From assembly GCF_028435365.1 (NCBI RefSeq), contig NZ_JAGTJJ010000013.1, positions 1 through 64,000 on the forward strand: DNA of 64,000 nucleotides, given 5' to 3'. The position numbers and the translations under genes were made by a program. The first letter of the stretch is position 1; each line of letters starts with the position of its first letter. Under the pieces are notes generated by a model. The model did not search any database. It was not told the DNA's origin and saw only the letters and a program-made list of their open reading frames with translations. This stretch comes from Polyangium jinanense (GTDB lineage Bacteria; Myxococcota; Polyangia; Polyangiales; Polyangiaceae). This document shows positions 43,769 to 55,039 of this stretch, piece by piece.

Positions 43769-44805
43769 GCGTCCAATCGTTCTTCCGCGACAACTTTTTC
43801 TTCGGGGCGAACGGGCACCGGGTCCAGAGCCTCGGCCGAAGGGTTTTCCTCGGGGTTTGGAGCGAGGAGCCCGAGCGGCGCGGGGGGCTCGGCGTCGTCT
43901 TCGGCGGGGGACTCGGGGAGCAAGGCCGGGACGACAGGCCCGGTCGTGGTCTTCGGCAAGACGCGATCGACGTGGCGGATGGCCGCCGCGAGCCAGGACG
44001 CGCGGAGGAAGAAGACCGCCAGCACGGATGCTTGGTGCACCAAGAATCCGGCGACGACCTGCGACTTGCGCTCGACACCGAGGCGGGAAGCGACGACGAG
44101 CGCGGCGCCGAGGAGCACGGCACCGAGCGCGGCGCGCCAGGACCAGCCTGCGAGGAGCGAGAGCGGCGCGCTGCGAAAGGCGGCAAAGGCGCGCTTGATG
44201 GAGGCGCGAAAGCCAAGCTCGCCGCGCACGGTCGCGACACGCGCGAGGTCGTGGAAGACGGAGACGAAGAGGACGAGGAGGAGCGCGCCCGCGACGAAGC
44301 CGACGCGGATCTGATCGGCGGCGCGCAGGTCGATCGTCTCCCTGCGCGCGACGGCGTTGCCGATGCCGATCGCGATGCCGCCGAGGATCGCCTCCACGAT
44401 CGCCGCCGCGCCGAGCAAGAGCGAGAAGGTGCCGATCGGGCGGAGGGCCCACGCGCCGAGATCACGCGCGGTGATGCGACCCTTCGCGCCGAGCGCGCCG
44501 AGGAGCGCGGCGAGCGGCAAGAGGCTCAGGAAGCAGACGAGGACGAAGAGCAAGAGCGAGCTCGACGTCGCCGGCCTGAGGGCGCCGGCCGAACGGCGCA
44601 GCGCTTCGAGGAGGAGCATGCCGCCTTGATCGAAGAGGACGGCATCTCCGCGCGGATAACCGGAGACGGCGCCACCGAGCGTGACGGCGAAGGGCCACGC
44701 GAGCACGAAGGCCGCGACGAGGCGGAAGGCGTAGGCGAGCAGCACCACCCCGGGGCGCTTGCGCGCGAGAGGTCTCTCTTCGATCGTGCCTTGCGCGTGG
44801 TTCAT
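43765..44805 (-). CDS. Six-helix membrane protein of unknown function
   Basis: The 346-aa protein has about six membrane helices, including VVLLAYAFRLVAAFVLAWPFAVTLG, SSLLLFVLVCFLSLLPLAALLGAL and VVAGFLVHQASVLAVFFLRASWLAAA. A cytoplasmic, Pro/Glu-rich tail of about 65 residues follows. I do not recognise a family. It begins 5 nt after the M1 peptidase stop, at an ATG at 44805, and is the last gene of the ECF-sigma operon, so its product probably acts with the peptidase or in the envelope. Confidence 0.72.
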   Translation of the reverse strand: MNHAQGTIEERPLARKRPGVVLLAYAFRLVAAFVLAWPFAVTLGGAVSGYPRGDAVLFDQGGMLLLEALRRSAGALRPATSSSLLLFVLVCFLSLLPLAALLGALGAKGRITARDLGAWALRPIGTFSLLLGAAAIVEAILGGIAIGIGNAVARRETIDLRAADQIRVGFVAGALLLVLFVSVFHDLARVATVRGELGFRASIKRAFAAFRSAPLSLLAGWSWRAALGAVLLGAALVVASRLGVERKSQVVAGFLVHQASVLAVFFLRASWLAAAIRHVDRVLPKTTTGPVVPALLPESPAEDDAEPPAPLGLLAPNPEENPSAEALDPVPVRPEEKVVAEERLDA

Positions 44806-44810
44806 GGTGC

Positions 44811-46874
44811 TCACGGAGCGAGGAGCCAGAGGAGGAGCTCGGCGCCGAACACGCCGCGCTCGAGCACCCGCGAACCGGGCCCGCCGCCTCGCTGGCTCTG
44901 CGCGTTGTTCAAGAGGTCGTCGTCGAGCAGCACGCGATGCTCGGGATCGATGACGGCCGCGACGAGCTCGCGCTCGCCCTCGTAGTCGACCTCGTGCGTG
45001 ACGCCCTTGCCGTCCCAGCGCACGCGCTTCGTCGAGCCATCGGCCATCACGAGATCGATGTCGACGGGGAAGACGAGCGTGCCGCGGCGCCGGACGAGGA
45101 CACGGCCGCGGTAGCCGTACGTGTCGAGCACGGGCGCGGCCGAAGGTTTGTCCGGATCGCCGAAGATGCCGCCGAGCGGATCCATGCGGCTCGAGCTGAT
45201 CTCGGCGACCGAGTAGTCGACCCAGCCGCGCTCGAAGACTGCCTGACGCGTGGCGAGCTCGGCGTCGGGACCCATCGTGTCGCGAATGATGCCGAGGAGC
45301 TCCTCGGGCCCGGGGTGGCGGAAGCGGTAGCGGCGCGTGTACCGGCCGATCGCCTCGCGGACGCGATCGGGGCCGTAGACGCCGGCGAGCGTGTTCAAGA
45401 TCGTCGCCGTGCGCGAGTAGACGAGCGAGCCGTAGTCGCTGCCGCTCGCGAAACGCGCGGCAGACTGCGCGACGGCCTCGTTGTGCTCGACCTCGGCGGC
45501 GGCGACGCGGTAGGCCGCGGGGAGCGCGACGCTGAAGCCGCCGGGCAAGCGGAGCGCCGAGTTCGAGGGCCAGCGCGCCTCCATGGACTCGCCTTCGGCG
45601 TACGAGTTGAGGCCCTCGTCGAGGAACGGGAAGGCATGCTCGTTCGTCGCGACGAGCCCGTAGAACCACTGATGCCCGAGCTCGTGGATCGTCACGCCCT
45701 CGATGGCGCGCGCGCCCGTCTCGGGCGTCCACCACGCGCCGCCCGTGGTGATCAGCGTGGGGTACTCCATGCCCCCGGCCTCGCCGGCGCCGGGCGGCGG
45801 ATGCACGATCGTGACCGTGCCGTACGGATACTTTCCGTACGCCGCGCCGAAGTGCTCGAGACCGAACCGCACCGCGTCGAGCTCGATCGTCGCGACGCGA
45901 TCGAAGCCCGGCGGATAGAGGCAACGGAGCGCGACGCCGTCCGCTGTCGTCGCCGTGACCTCGCGGAAGTGATCCCACGCGGTGAACGCGAAGTCGTGCA
46001 CGTCCTCTTGCAGGAAACGGCGCTCGACACGGCCGTCCTTCGCGCTCTCCTTGTCGAGCCTGCCGGTCGCGCCGACGACGTAGCCCTCGGGCGCGTCGAT
46101 GGTGACGTCGTAGTTGCCGTAGTCGGCGTAAAACTCCGAGAAGCGATAGAACGGGAAGTGCGCCCAGCGCCCGTCGGGCTCGATCTTCGCGAGCTTGGGG
46201 AACCACTGCGCGACCATGTGGAAGCTCTCGTCGAACCCGGTCCGCAGCGTGACGCTCGGCAGATCGGAGACGAACGCGACGTCGAGCGTGAGCGTCTCGC
46301 CGGGCTCGATCGCGCGCGGCAAAGGGACGCGGATGTCAGTCTCATCGTCGGGATCGCCGGGCGTGTGCCGATCGGCCTTGTCCCAGAGCTCCGTGTCGAG
46401 CTCGCGTGCGAACAGCTTCGAGACGCGGATCCAGCCGTAGTCGGCGAGCGCGCCGCCACCACGGAAGCCGCGCGCGCGCTGTCGCATGTAGTTCGTCTTC
46501 TCGTTCTTGAAGGCGTTCAGGTAGAGGTGCAGCCAGAGCTCGCGCTGCGGGATGCGCGAGGCGTTGCGCCAGACGATCGTGCCCTCGCCACGCACCTGGT
46601 GGAGCTTCGGATCGAACGAGGCGCGCAGCGTGTAACTCGCGACAGGATCAGCGTGCGCGGCCATGGGCTCGGCGGCGAACGCCGGCAGCGCGCCGGAGCC
46701 TGCGGTGCTCGGCGGAACGACGGCTTCGGCGAGCTCGACGCCCGTCGCGCCCGCAGGCTCCGCCGAGACGCCGGAGGTCGCTGCGAGCGCGGCTCCGTAC
46801 GTCGCGCCGAGGCCCACCAAGATGGCGAGGAGCGTCCGACCCCACGCGCCCCGCCCCCCCTGCCGCTTGCTCAT
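44811..46874 (-). CDS. M1-family metallopeptidase (aminopeptidase N-like), exported
   Basis: The 687-aa protein has a signal sequence (TLLAILVGLGATYGAALAATSG), an N-terminal beta domain (VWRNASRIPQRELWLHLYLNAF) and a thermolysin-like catalytic domain. Its zinc site is HELGHQ with the third ligand in FLDEGLNSYAE eighteen residues on, exactly the M1 spacing. The usual GAMEN exopeptidase loop reads GGMEY. It probably acts in the periplasm or at the surface. Its start overlaps the stop of the gene before it (ATGA). Confidence 0.9.
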   Translation of the reverse strand: MSKRQGGRGAWGRTLLAILVGLGATYGAALAATSGVSAEPAGATGVELAEAVVPPSTAGSGALPAFAAEPMAAHADPVASYTLRASFDPKLHQVRGEGTIVWRNASRIPQRELWLHLYLNAFKNEKTNYMRQRARGFRGGGALADYGWIRVSKLFARELDTELWDKADRHTPGDPDDETDIRVPLPRAIEPGETLTLDVAFVSDLPSVTLRTGFDESFHMVAQWFPKLAKIEPDGRWAHFPFYRFSEFYADYGNYDVTIDAPEGYVVGATGRLDKESAKDGRVERRFLQEDVHDFAFTAWDHFREVTATTADGVALRCLYPPGFDRVATIELDAVRFGLEHFGAAYGKYPYGTVTIVHPPPGAGEAGGMEYPTLITTGGAWWTPETGARAIEGVTIHELGHQWFYGLVATNEHAFPFLDEGLNSYAEGESMEARWPSNSALRLPGGFSVALPAAYRVAAAEVEHNEAVAQSAARFASGSDYGSLVYSRTATILNTLAGVYGPDRVREAIGRYTRRYRFRHPGPEELLGIIRDTMGPDAELATRQAVFERGWVDYSVAEISSSRMDPLGGIFGDPDKPSAAPVLDTYGYRGRVLVRRRGTLVFPVDIDLVMADGSTKRVRWDGKGVTHEVDYEGERELVAAVIDPEHRVLLDDDLLNNAQSQRGGGPGSRVLERGVFGAELLLWLLAP

Positions 46875-48424
46875 CGTCTTCCTCTCGAGAACGTCACGAG
46901 CTCGAGCTTCTGCGCCACGAGCAGATCGTGGACGACCCGCAGCACCTCGATCGTCGGCAGGCCCGCGCCGCCGATGATGTCCTCGATCGAGGCCACACCG
47001 TCGATCGACGCGACGACGAGGCGCCCGCGCTCGTCGAGGCCACGCGCGAGCTCCTCGATGGAGGCCCGAAGGCGCGGGACGAGGCTCATGTCGCCGATGC
47101 GCGCCATGTACTTCTGCTTCAAGATCTGCCGCGAGCTCTCGGCGTAGCTGAGCGCGCCGATGTTGTCCGGCGCGTCCGCGAGGATCGCCTCCGCGAGCGC
47201 GAGCGCGCCGCGATGATCCCCGGCCTCGTACCGCGACCGCACCTCGTTGAGCCGCTCGCTCGCGGGCACGTGCTGCACGGGCGAGGAGCGCTCGCTCGAA
47301 ATGACCGACTCGCTGCTGCGTGTTCCCGTCTCCGATCCGCGCCGACGATGCGAGCCCGGACGACCCGCCGCGCTGCTCGGCGCCGGCGGAGGCGGCGGTG
47401 CGTCCAACGTGGGTTTTACGGTGCGCGTAGGCGTGAGGCGCGGCGAGAGACGCGGACGATCGTCGACCATCGCGCGAGGACGCGGCGTCTCCTCGGGCGT
47501 CGGCGGAGGCGCGGGCACACGCGCGCGCACGGGCTCGTCCGCGGGGCGCGAGCGCGGAGGCTCTTCCACGGGCCGCGAGCGCGGAGGTTCTTCCGCGGGG
47601 CGCGAGCGCGGAGGCTCTTCCACCGGGCGCGAACGTGGCGGCTCGGTCTCGAGCTTGCGCGGCGGCTCGGTCTCGAGCTTGCGCGGCGGCGGCTCGGTCT
47701 CGAGCGTGTCTCTCGCGCGGAAGAGCTCCACGCCGAGCTCTTCGAACACGGCCTCCGCCGTGTCGAGGGCCCGCGCCGTGAGCGACGACGACGACTCGCG
47801 CGCGGCGATGCCGCGGTAGAGCGGCTCGTGCTCCTCGAGCAGGTTCGGCGCCACGCCCGGGAGCGTGTCTTGATCGAGCAGCGGCGGCGGCATCGTGGCG
47901 AGATCGTCCTGCCGCATGTCGACCGTGTCGTCGGCGCGCGGCGGCATCGTCTTCGCGTCGTCCCGCTGCGGCGGCTCGGTATCGTCGCCGCTCGGCGGGA
48001 CCGTCTTCGCCTCGTGGAGCGGTCGCGGCGGGATCGTGTCGTCGCCGCGCGGCGGGATCGTCTTCGCGTCGTCACCGCGCGGCCGCACCGTGTCCACGTC
48101 GCTCGCCGGCGGCGGGATCGTCTCGGAGGCCGCGGAGAACCCGCGTGGCTCCTCCTCCACGTCGGGCTTCATCATCTGCTCGACGAGCTGCTCCATCGGG
48201 ATGGGCGGCGGCAACGTCTCGCGATCCTGGATGAAGTCCGGCAGCGGCTCGGCGTCGCCGAACGAGACCACGGGCTGCGGCGGACGCACGGTGTCGCCGG
48301 CGAGGCCGAGGCCACGCGGCACGACGGGCTTGCGCGCGCCGCGATCCGCGGGGCCCTTGCCTTCCGGGCCCGGTCCCTCGTCTCCGGTCTCTTCGTTCGA
48401 TCGTTCGGGAGGCTTTTGCGACAT
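46871..48424 (-). CDS. Low-complexity protein with C-terminal winged-helix-like module
   Basis: The 517-aa protein is mostly disordered. It has repeated TIPPRGDD/TMPPR units (about residues 100-200) and repeats of LETEPPRK and EEPPRSRPA/V (about 245-300). The last 120 residues are ordered, with a TPR-like stretch (LNEVRSRYEAGDHRGALALAEAILADAPDNIGAL) and a module VVASIDGVASIEDIIGGAGLPTIEVLRVVHDLLVAQKLELVTF. A similar module begins the J-domain protein two genes upstream. It may be an adaptor of the Hsp70 system or a signalling scaffold. The ATG at 48424 is chosen; the further upstream extension has no support. Confidence 0.7.
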   Translation of the reverse strand: MSQKPPERSNEETGDEGPGPEGKGPADRGARKPVVPRGLGLAGDTVRPPQPVVSFGDAEPLPDFIQDRETLPPPIPMEQLVEQMMKPDVEEEPRGFSAASETIPPPASDVDTVRPRGDDAKTIPPRGDDTIPPRPLHEAKTVPPSGDDTEPPQRDDAKTMPPRADDTVDMRQDDLATMPPPLLDQDTLPGVAPNLLEEHEPLYRGIAARESSSSLTARALDTAEAVFEELGVELFRARDTLETEPPPRKLETEPPRKLETEPPRSRPVEEPPRSRPAEEPPRSRPVEEPPRSRPADEPVRARVPAPPPTPEETPRPRAMVDDRPRLSPRLTPTRTVKPTLDAPPPPPAPSSAAGRPGSHRRRGSETGTRSSESVISSERSSPVQHVPASERLNEVRSRYEAGDHRGALALAEAILADAPDNIGALSYAESSRQILKQKYMARIGDMSLVPRLRASIEELARGLDERGRLVVASIDGVASIEDIIGGAGLPTIEVLRVVHDLLVAQKLELVTFSRGRR

Positions 48425-48452
48425 CACACCCCGAAAAAGCGTCGCGCCGTGC

Positions 48453-50282
<1,830 letters not shown>

Positions 50283-50357
50283 CGATTCAGGTGCTCCGTG
50301 GAGGGGGGTGCCGGGGAGAGACGTGCCAAAGTACGGCGAGACCGCTGCCGCCGGGGA

Positions 50358-52028
50358 TCATTTCTCGGGATCGGCGCCGTCTGGTTTCTTCATCTGTGCG
50401 CGAAGCTGCGCGATCGCCTCGCGTATCCTAGCATCGTTCGGCGAAAGCTCGGCGGCGCGCTCCATCTCGACCCGCGCGCTCGTCTCCAGCCCGGCGGCCA
50501 TGTAAGCCCGCGCCAGGGTGAGCCTGTACTCGCCGACACCAGGTGAAAGCTTCACCGCGCGGCGGGCGAAATCGATGGCGCGCCGGTTGTTCTGGCCGGT
50601 CTTGAGCGTGCAAAACGCGACACGCTCGTGCGGCCGGGGGTCGTCTCCCCTCGCTTTGCAGACATTCGCGAAGCTCATGGCCGCCTCCGACCAGCGCCCC
50701 TGGCTGGCCTCGTACTCGGCCTGACGCAAGAAGCCCTCCGCGAGCTCCGCCGCCGCCTGCTGCTGGATCTCGACCGCTTTGCGCGCGAGAGCGTCGTCCT
50801 CGGGCGCAAGGGCCACCGCGAGCCGATACGCGTTCGCGGCGGCGGCGAGATCCTTCCGCTCGAGCGCCACCTTCGCCGCCAGCACGTACCGATCGAGCTG
50901 CAGACGCCGCGCCTCGTTCCGCGTCGAGTCGTATCGGCGGAAGGGATCATTCGTCGGCGTAGGGGGCGTCGCGGGCGCGGGGGACGTGCCGCCAGCGTCG
51001 GCCACCGTGCGCCGTATCGGGGTCGACGCGAGCTTCGTGCCCACGAGGCGTCCGGGCAACGTCGGCGGCCCGTTCCCCGGCGCATCCTCGGCCGCCGCGA
51101 CGACCGCGGGGATGTCGGCCGGATCGTGCTCGAGGAGCGCGGCCATCGTCCGGTTTCGCCGCGTCTGCTCGAGGTACGTGTCGTACTCCGCGCGGCGCTG
51201 CTTCGACGTGAGCACGTCGTGCGCGAGCGTGAGCCTGTCGAAGATCGCTTCGATCCGTTGCTTGTACGTGCCGAGCTTTTTCCGGAAGTACTTGTCGGGG
51301 TGAAACTCCGGCGCGAGCACCCAGTACGCGCTCTTGATCTGCTTCTTGTCCGCGTCGATGCTCACCCCGAGCAGCTCGTAGTGGTTGCGCTCGTCGAGCG
51401 CGTCGTAGAGCTCGAGGACCCGCTTCTTCTTCGCGTGATCGAGATCGACGGGCTCTTCGAGCTCCGGATCGACGATCCGCGGCTGCTCGACCGTGAGGTC
51501 GATCGCGCGACGCGTCGCGGGCGGCGGCTCGACGCCCGTGTCGGCGCCGCTGCGTCGCTCGGCCGAGAGCTCGATGCTGCGCCGGGTCGGCGGCGGTAGA
51601 TCCGCGAGCGGCTCGAAGCTCCGGCGGCTCGCGGGCGGAGCGTCGACGGTCCCTTCGAACCTCCGCGACGACGGACCCGCGCGGAAGCCTCCTTCGAACG
51701 TGCGGCTCGACGGGCCCTCGGTTCCTCGGGTGGACGTGGCTCCCGAGGACGGCGCCACGCTCGGGTGCGCGCGGCGGGACACGGGCGCCGTCGGCTCGTT
51801 GAAGTCGACGGCGCCGAGCACGAAGAGCCGATCCAGCGCGGTCGTCACCTCGGCTTGCGAGAGACCGGTGATGAGCGAGAGCTCACGCTCGCTCACCACG
51901 CCGTCGATGCGCGAGAGCAGGTAAGCCTCGTCGGGCCTGAGCGGCAGCGACTTGATGTCGCACCCGGGCACCGGCCTAGGAACACGCACCATGGGGAAAC
52001 CGGACGTAGCGGACGCGGAACCGAGCAT
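50358..52028 (-). CDS. J-domain protein with winged-helix-like N-terminus and TPR repeats
   Basis: The 556-aa protein starts with a module of about 45 residues (LRPDEAYLLSRIDGVVSERELSLITGLSQAEVTTALDRLFVLGAV). A disordered Ser/Arg/Pro linker follows, then a J domain (about 212-285: NHYELLGVSIDADKKQIKSAYW, with HPD in EFHPDKYFRKK), a second linker and C-terminal TPRs (LERKDLAAAANAYRLAVALAPEDDALA and later units). The HPD motif means it can stimulate Hsp70, surely the one encoded next. The ATG at 52028 has an alternative at 51992. It starts 5 nt after the acyltransferase stop. Confidence 0.88.
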   Translation of the reverse strand: MLGSASATSGFPMVRVPRPVPGCDIKSLPLRPDEAYLLSRIDGVVSERELSLITGLSQAEVTTALDRLFVLGAVDFNEPTAPVSRRAHPSVAPSSGATSTRGTEGPSSRTFEGGFRAGPSSRRFEGTVDAPPASRRSFEPLADLPPPTRRSIELSAERRSGADTGVEPPPATRRAIDLTVEQPRIVDPELEEPVDLDHAKKKRVLELYDALDERNHYELLGVSIDADKKQIKSAYWVLAPEFHPDKYFRKKLGTYKQRIEAIFDRLTLAHDVLTSKQRRAEYDTYLEQTRRNRTMAALLEHDPADIPAVVAAAEDAPGNGPPTLPGRLVGTKLASTPIRRTVADAGGTSPAPATPPTPTNDPFRRYDSTRNEARRLQLDRYVLAAKVALERKDLAAAANAYRLAVALAPEDDALARKAVEIQQQAAAELAEGFLRQAEYEASQGRWSEAAMSFANVCKARGDDPRPHERVAFCTLKTGQNNRRAIDFARRAVKLSPGVGEYRLTLARAYMAAGLETSARVEMERAAELSPNDARIREAIAQLRAQMKKPDGADPEK

Positions 52029-52033
52029 GCAGT

Positions 52034-53008
52034 CTAGTGAGGATCGAGCGCGCCCCGCAACGCAGCCGGACGCCCGGGAGGCACGAAGCTCCCGAGCCAC
52101 GCCTCCGGCCATGCCGCGATGCGTCGTTCGAGCTCGGCCGTGATTCTCGTCACGAGAACGTCCTCGGCGCAAGATTCCGGCCCAAGATCGTCCAGGGAAA
52201 CCCGGGAGATCAAGACGATCGGGTGCGACGAACCCGAGGTGGTCGGCGCGGGCGCGGGAGGCGCACACGTGCCCACCACCACCGCAGATCGACGCGCGAG
52301 CGCGATGCGCGCGGGCCCGATCGGGACGAGGACATCGGCGCCGAAGAGGCGTCGGGTGGTGGAGGGCACACGCGCGGGGATGTCGACGAGAAATCCCACG
52401 GCGCGGCCTTCCGCGAGCTCGCGCGCGATGGAGAGCGCGACGCCGCGCCGGCCTCGGTAGAGCGAACGAACGCCGCGCGGACGACGCAGTCGCTCGTAGA
52501 GCTCGGTGAAGCGCGGGTCGTAGCTCTCGCGCGCGACGGTGGCCACGGGAAAACCCTCCTCGACGAGGAGCGCGGCCATGCGCTCCCAGGGCCCGAGGTG
52601 CGCCGCGACGAACACCACACCGCGTCCCTCGGCGAGCGCGTCCGCGAACACGCGGCGCGACGTCGGATCGAGCGAGAGCCGCGCCCCCGCGCGCTCGCCC
52701 GGTCGCAGGAGATCGAGCGTGTCCGCGAGCATCCCCGCGACGGTCGTGAAGACGCTTTGAGCACGAACCTTCGATCTCCCGAGTCCGGCTTCGAGCCTCG
52801 CCGCGACGATGCGCCGCGTGCGCGGCAGGACGGCGTACGCGACGCCCCCGAGGGCGCGACAAGCGGCGCGGAGGACACGCCGCGGCAGGAGCAACGCGAA
52901 AGCGAGGAGCGCCCGCACGAGCACGTACACGACGTCGTTCTTCAGGCGTTGCCGCGGGGTCCACGTCCCCCCCTCACGGACGTCGGCGACGGGGTCCTCG
53001 CTCGCCAC
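52034..53008 (-). CDS. LpxL/HtrB-like lipid acyltransferase
   Basis: The 324-aa protein has an N-terminal hydrophobic segment (YVLVRALLAFALLLPRRVL) and the lysophospholipid/lauroyl-acyltransferase signature HLGPWE (Hx4E), with VATVARESYDPRFTELYERLR, GFLVDIPARVPSTTRRLFG and a C-terminal Trp-rich part. It may add acyl chains to lipid A or another envelope lipid at the inner membrane. The start is a GTG at 53008, 8 nt after the preceding stop, with a weak ribosome binding site. Its place in an ECF-sigma operon fits envelope repair. Confidence 0.82.
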   Translation of the reverse strand: MASEDPVADVREGGTWTPRQRLKNDVVYVLVRALLAFALLLPRRVLRAACRALGGVAYAVLPRTRRIVAARLEAGLGRSKVRAQSVFTTVAGMLADTLDLLRPGERAGARLSLDPTSRRVFADALAEGRGVVFVAAHLGPWERMAALLVEEGFPVATVARESYDPRFTELYERLRRPRGVRSLYRGRRGVALSIARELAEGRAVGFLVDIPARVPSTTRRLFGADVLVPIGPARIALARRSAVVVGTCAPPAPAPTTSGSSHPIVLISRVSLDDLGPESCAEDVLVTRITAELERRIAAWPEAWLGSFVPPGRPAALRGALDPH

Positions 53009-53016
53009 GCGCGTGC

Positions 53017-53607
53017 TCAGCGCGGGCCCGCGTCGCCGAGCGCCGAGGAGATCACCTGGTCCTGGATCCGCACGGCCTCGTCGAACGCATCCATCGCGGC
53101 CTTGCGCGCGCGCTCTCGACTTTCGCCCTCGGGCATCGACTTCGCGCGCCGCTCCTCGACGAGCCCACGCACCTCGAAGAGATGACCGCGGAAGTACGTC
53201 GTCTCCTTCGCCAGCGCGAGCCCCGCATCGACGTCGCGCAGCGCCACGTCGAACTCGCTCTGCGCGCTGCGCAGATCGGCGAGGCGCGCGTACGTGTCGG
53301 AGAGAACCTCGCTCGCCTCGGACAGCGGCGTCGAGCCGCCGGGACGCGCGCCGCTCGTGAGCGATTCGAGCGAGGCGATCGCGCCCGCCACGTCGCCCGA
53401 GGCCTCCGCGAGATCGGCCTTGTGATGCGCGGCGCGCGCCTTGGACAGGAACGCGAGCAGCACCGAGTCGACGACCGGCGCGGCACCGGGCTCGCATGCC
53501 GAAGGCTGCGTCGCCGCGCGCTCCGAACGCGCGCAGCTCACGCCGAGCGTGCCCATCACCGCGAGCCCGATCGCCACGATCGCCATCTTCACCGAGCGGC
53601 GCGTCAT
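53017..53607 (-). CDS. Lipoprotein with helical (TPR-like) repeats
   Basis: The 196-aa product has a lipoprotein signal (VAIGLAVMGTLGVSC) and a helical body with TPR-like periodicity (ADLAEASGDVAGAIASLESLTSG; YARLADLRSAQSEFDVALRDVDAGLALAKE). It is probably anchored to a membrane on the periplasmic side. The ATG at 53607 overlaps the stop of the gene before it (ATGA). The function is unknown; by position it may interact with the neighbouring membrane protein in signalling. Confidence 0.75.
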   Translation of the reverse strand: MTRRSVKMAIVAIGLAVMGTLGVSCARSERAATQPSACEPGAAPVVDSVLLAFLSKARAAHHKADLAEASGDVAGAIASLESLTSGARPGGSTPLSEASEVLSDTYARLADLRSAQSEFDVALRDVDAGLALAKETTYFRGHLFEVRGLVEERRAKSMPEGESRERARKAAMDAFDEAVRIQDQVISSALGDAGPR

Positions 53608-54314
53608 CGCACACCCCACAAGGCGAAGCGGTTCTGACGGAGCTCCGTGGCGCGCGCGCTCGCGATGCGATCGACACGCGCCGACGCACCGCCCACACGC
53701 GGGAACGGCGTGTCGAAGAGCTCGCCTGCTGAGCGCGATCGCTGAAGCTCCGGCGCCTCTGCGACTGTGCTCTCTGCCGAAGGACGCAGCGTGAGCACGA
53801 AGCCCGCAGCCGCCGCGGCCGCCATGACGACCGCCGCCGTGACGACCGACAGCACGCGCCCCTTGCGCGGCTGCGCGGACGTTCGTCCGAGCGCACGCGC
53901 GATGAGCGCCTCGTTGCGGAGCGGCTCGATCGAGCGCGGCCTGTGCGCCGCGACGAGTGCCTCGGCGAGCTCCGCGAGCGGCACCGTCCGCTCCTCGCCG
54001 CGAGGCGCGTCGAGCGCGTCACGCAGCTTCGCGGCCCCCGCGCGCTCGGAGGCCGTCGGTGGCTCGTCCTCGCTCTCGGCGCGCGTCTCGCTCTTGCCGA
54101 GCGCTCGCTCGATCAACGCATCGTTCAGCGCATCGTCGAGCGATGCCGGCGCGCTCGCCGATCGCAGCACCACGGCGAGCGGGTGCTCTCCCTTCTCGAG
54201 CGACGCGCGGAGCGCCTCGGCCTCCGCGAGCTCCTCGGGCGACGGCGGCGGCTCGTCCTCGAACGAGACGCGCTCGTCCGGACGCACCAGCCTGAGCTTG
54301 TGCTCCCTTTTCAT
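53604..54314 (-). CDS. Candidate membrane anti-sigma factor with a duplicated domain
   Basis: The 236-aa protein has a cytoplasmic N-terminal part made of two similar units. The first (about residues 18-77) and second (about 83-147) share EDEPP, an LRxxL helix, a central LA/AV helix and the end N-x-ALIxRALG. One membrane helix (VLSVVTAAVVMAAAAAAGFVLTL) and a short periplasmic tail follow. Its ATG overlaps the sigma factor stop by 4 nt, the standard position of an anti-sigma gene. It lacks the HxxxCxxC zinc motif, so the assignment rests on position and topology. Confidence 0.65.
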   Translation of the reverse strand: MKREHKLRLVRPDERVSFEDEPPPSPEELAEAEALRASLEKGEHPLAVVLRSASAPASLDDALNDALIERALGKSETRAESEDEPPTASERAGAAKLRDALDAPRGEERTVPLAELAEALVAAHRPRSIEPLRNEALIARALGRTSAQPRKGRVLSVVTAAVVMAAAAAAGFVLTLRPSAESTVAEAPELQRSRSAGELFDTPFPRVGGASARVDRIASARATELRQNRFALWGVR

Positions 54315-55039
54315 CGCGGAGCCTCCCTCGACGCGAGCTTGCCCTCGGCCACGCGAGGCACGTCGATCGCCTTCTTCAGCGCTGCGAGCGCGCGGTGCAG
54401 CACCACGTCGAACGTCGAGACCGTCACGCCGAGCGCGCTCGCCACCTCTTCGCGGGATCGCTCCTCGAGCACGCGCAGCCGGATCGCCTCGGCGTACCGC
54501 GGATGGATCGATCGCAGCGCCGCCTCGACCCGCGCACGCGCCTCGGCGAGGTCGCGCTTCTCGCAGAGCTCCGCCTCCCCGTTCGTCGAAGGATCGGCCT
54601 CCGCCGCGTCGATCTCGCGCTGCAGATCGTCGGGCTCGTACAGCGTCTCGCGCTTGCGTGATCGCAGGATGTCGTACGCGATCCGCAAGCCCACGACGCG
54701 CAGCCACGGGTAGACGCCCGCGTCTTGCCACTGGAACTGATGAAACCGCTCGACGACGCGCGCGTACGTCTCGGCGAGCGCGTCCTGCGCGAGCGCCTCG
54801 CGCCCGAGACGCGGCAGGAGCACCGAGCGGTAGAGGATCGGACCGTAGCGACGCAGGATCTGCCCGAGCGCCGCGCGATCGCCGGCCTTCGCGCGCTCGC
54901 AGAGCTCGCGCTCTGCTTCGAGATCCGTACGCGCAACGGCCACGGACGCCACCATACCTGGACTCGGCCTCGGCCGCACAGCCTGGACCGGCGACGGCTT
55001 CGCACGACCGAGCCCGACCGCGAGCAAGAGCGCCGCCAT
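54311..55039 (-). CDS. ECF-type RNA polymerase sigma factor
   Basis: The protein (242 aa from 55039) has sigma region 2 (RYGPILYRSVLLPRLGREALAQDALAETYARVVERFHQFQ, YPWLRVVGLRIAYDILRSRKR) and region 4 (IHPRYAEAIRLRVLEERSREEVASALGVTVSTFDVVLHRALAALKKAI), with no region 3 or 1.1. The start at 55039 has AGGA nearby; a start at 54955 (214 aa) would still contain every conserved part. It heads a run of nine closely spaced leftward genes, which probably form its own autoregulated envelope-stress operon. No confident ECF promoter could be read upstream. Confidence 0.88.
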   Translation of the reverse strand: MAALLLAVGLGRAKPSPVQAVRPRPSPGMVASVAVARTDLEAERELCERAKAGDRAALGQILRRYGPILYRSVLLPRLGREALAQDALAETYARVVERFHQFQWQDAGVYPWLRVVGLRIAYDILRSRKRETLYEPDDLQREIDAAEADPSTNGEAELCEKRDLAEARARVEAALRSIHPRYAEAIRLRVLEERSREEVASALGVTVSTFDVVLHRALAALKKAIDVPRVAEGKLASREAPR

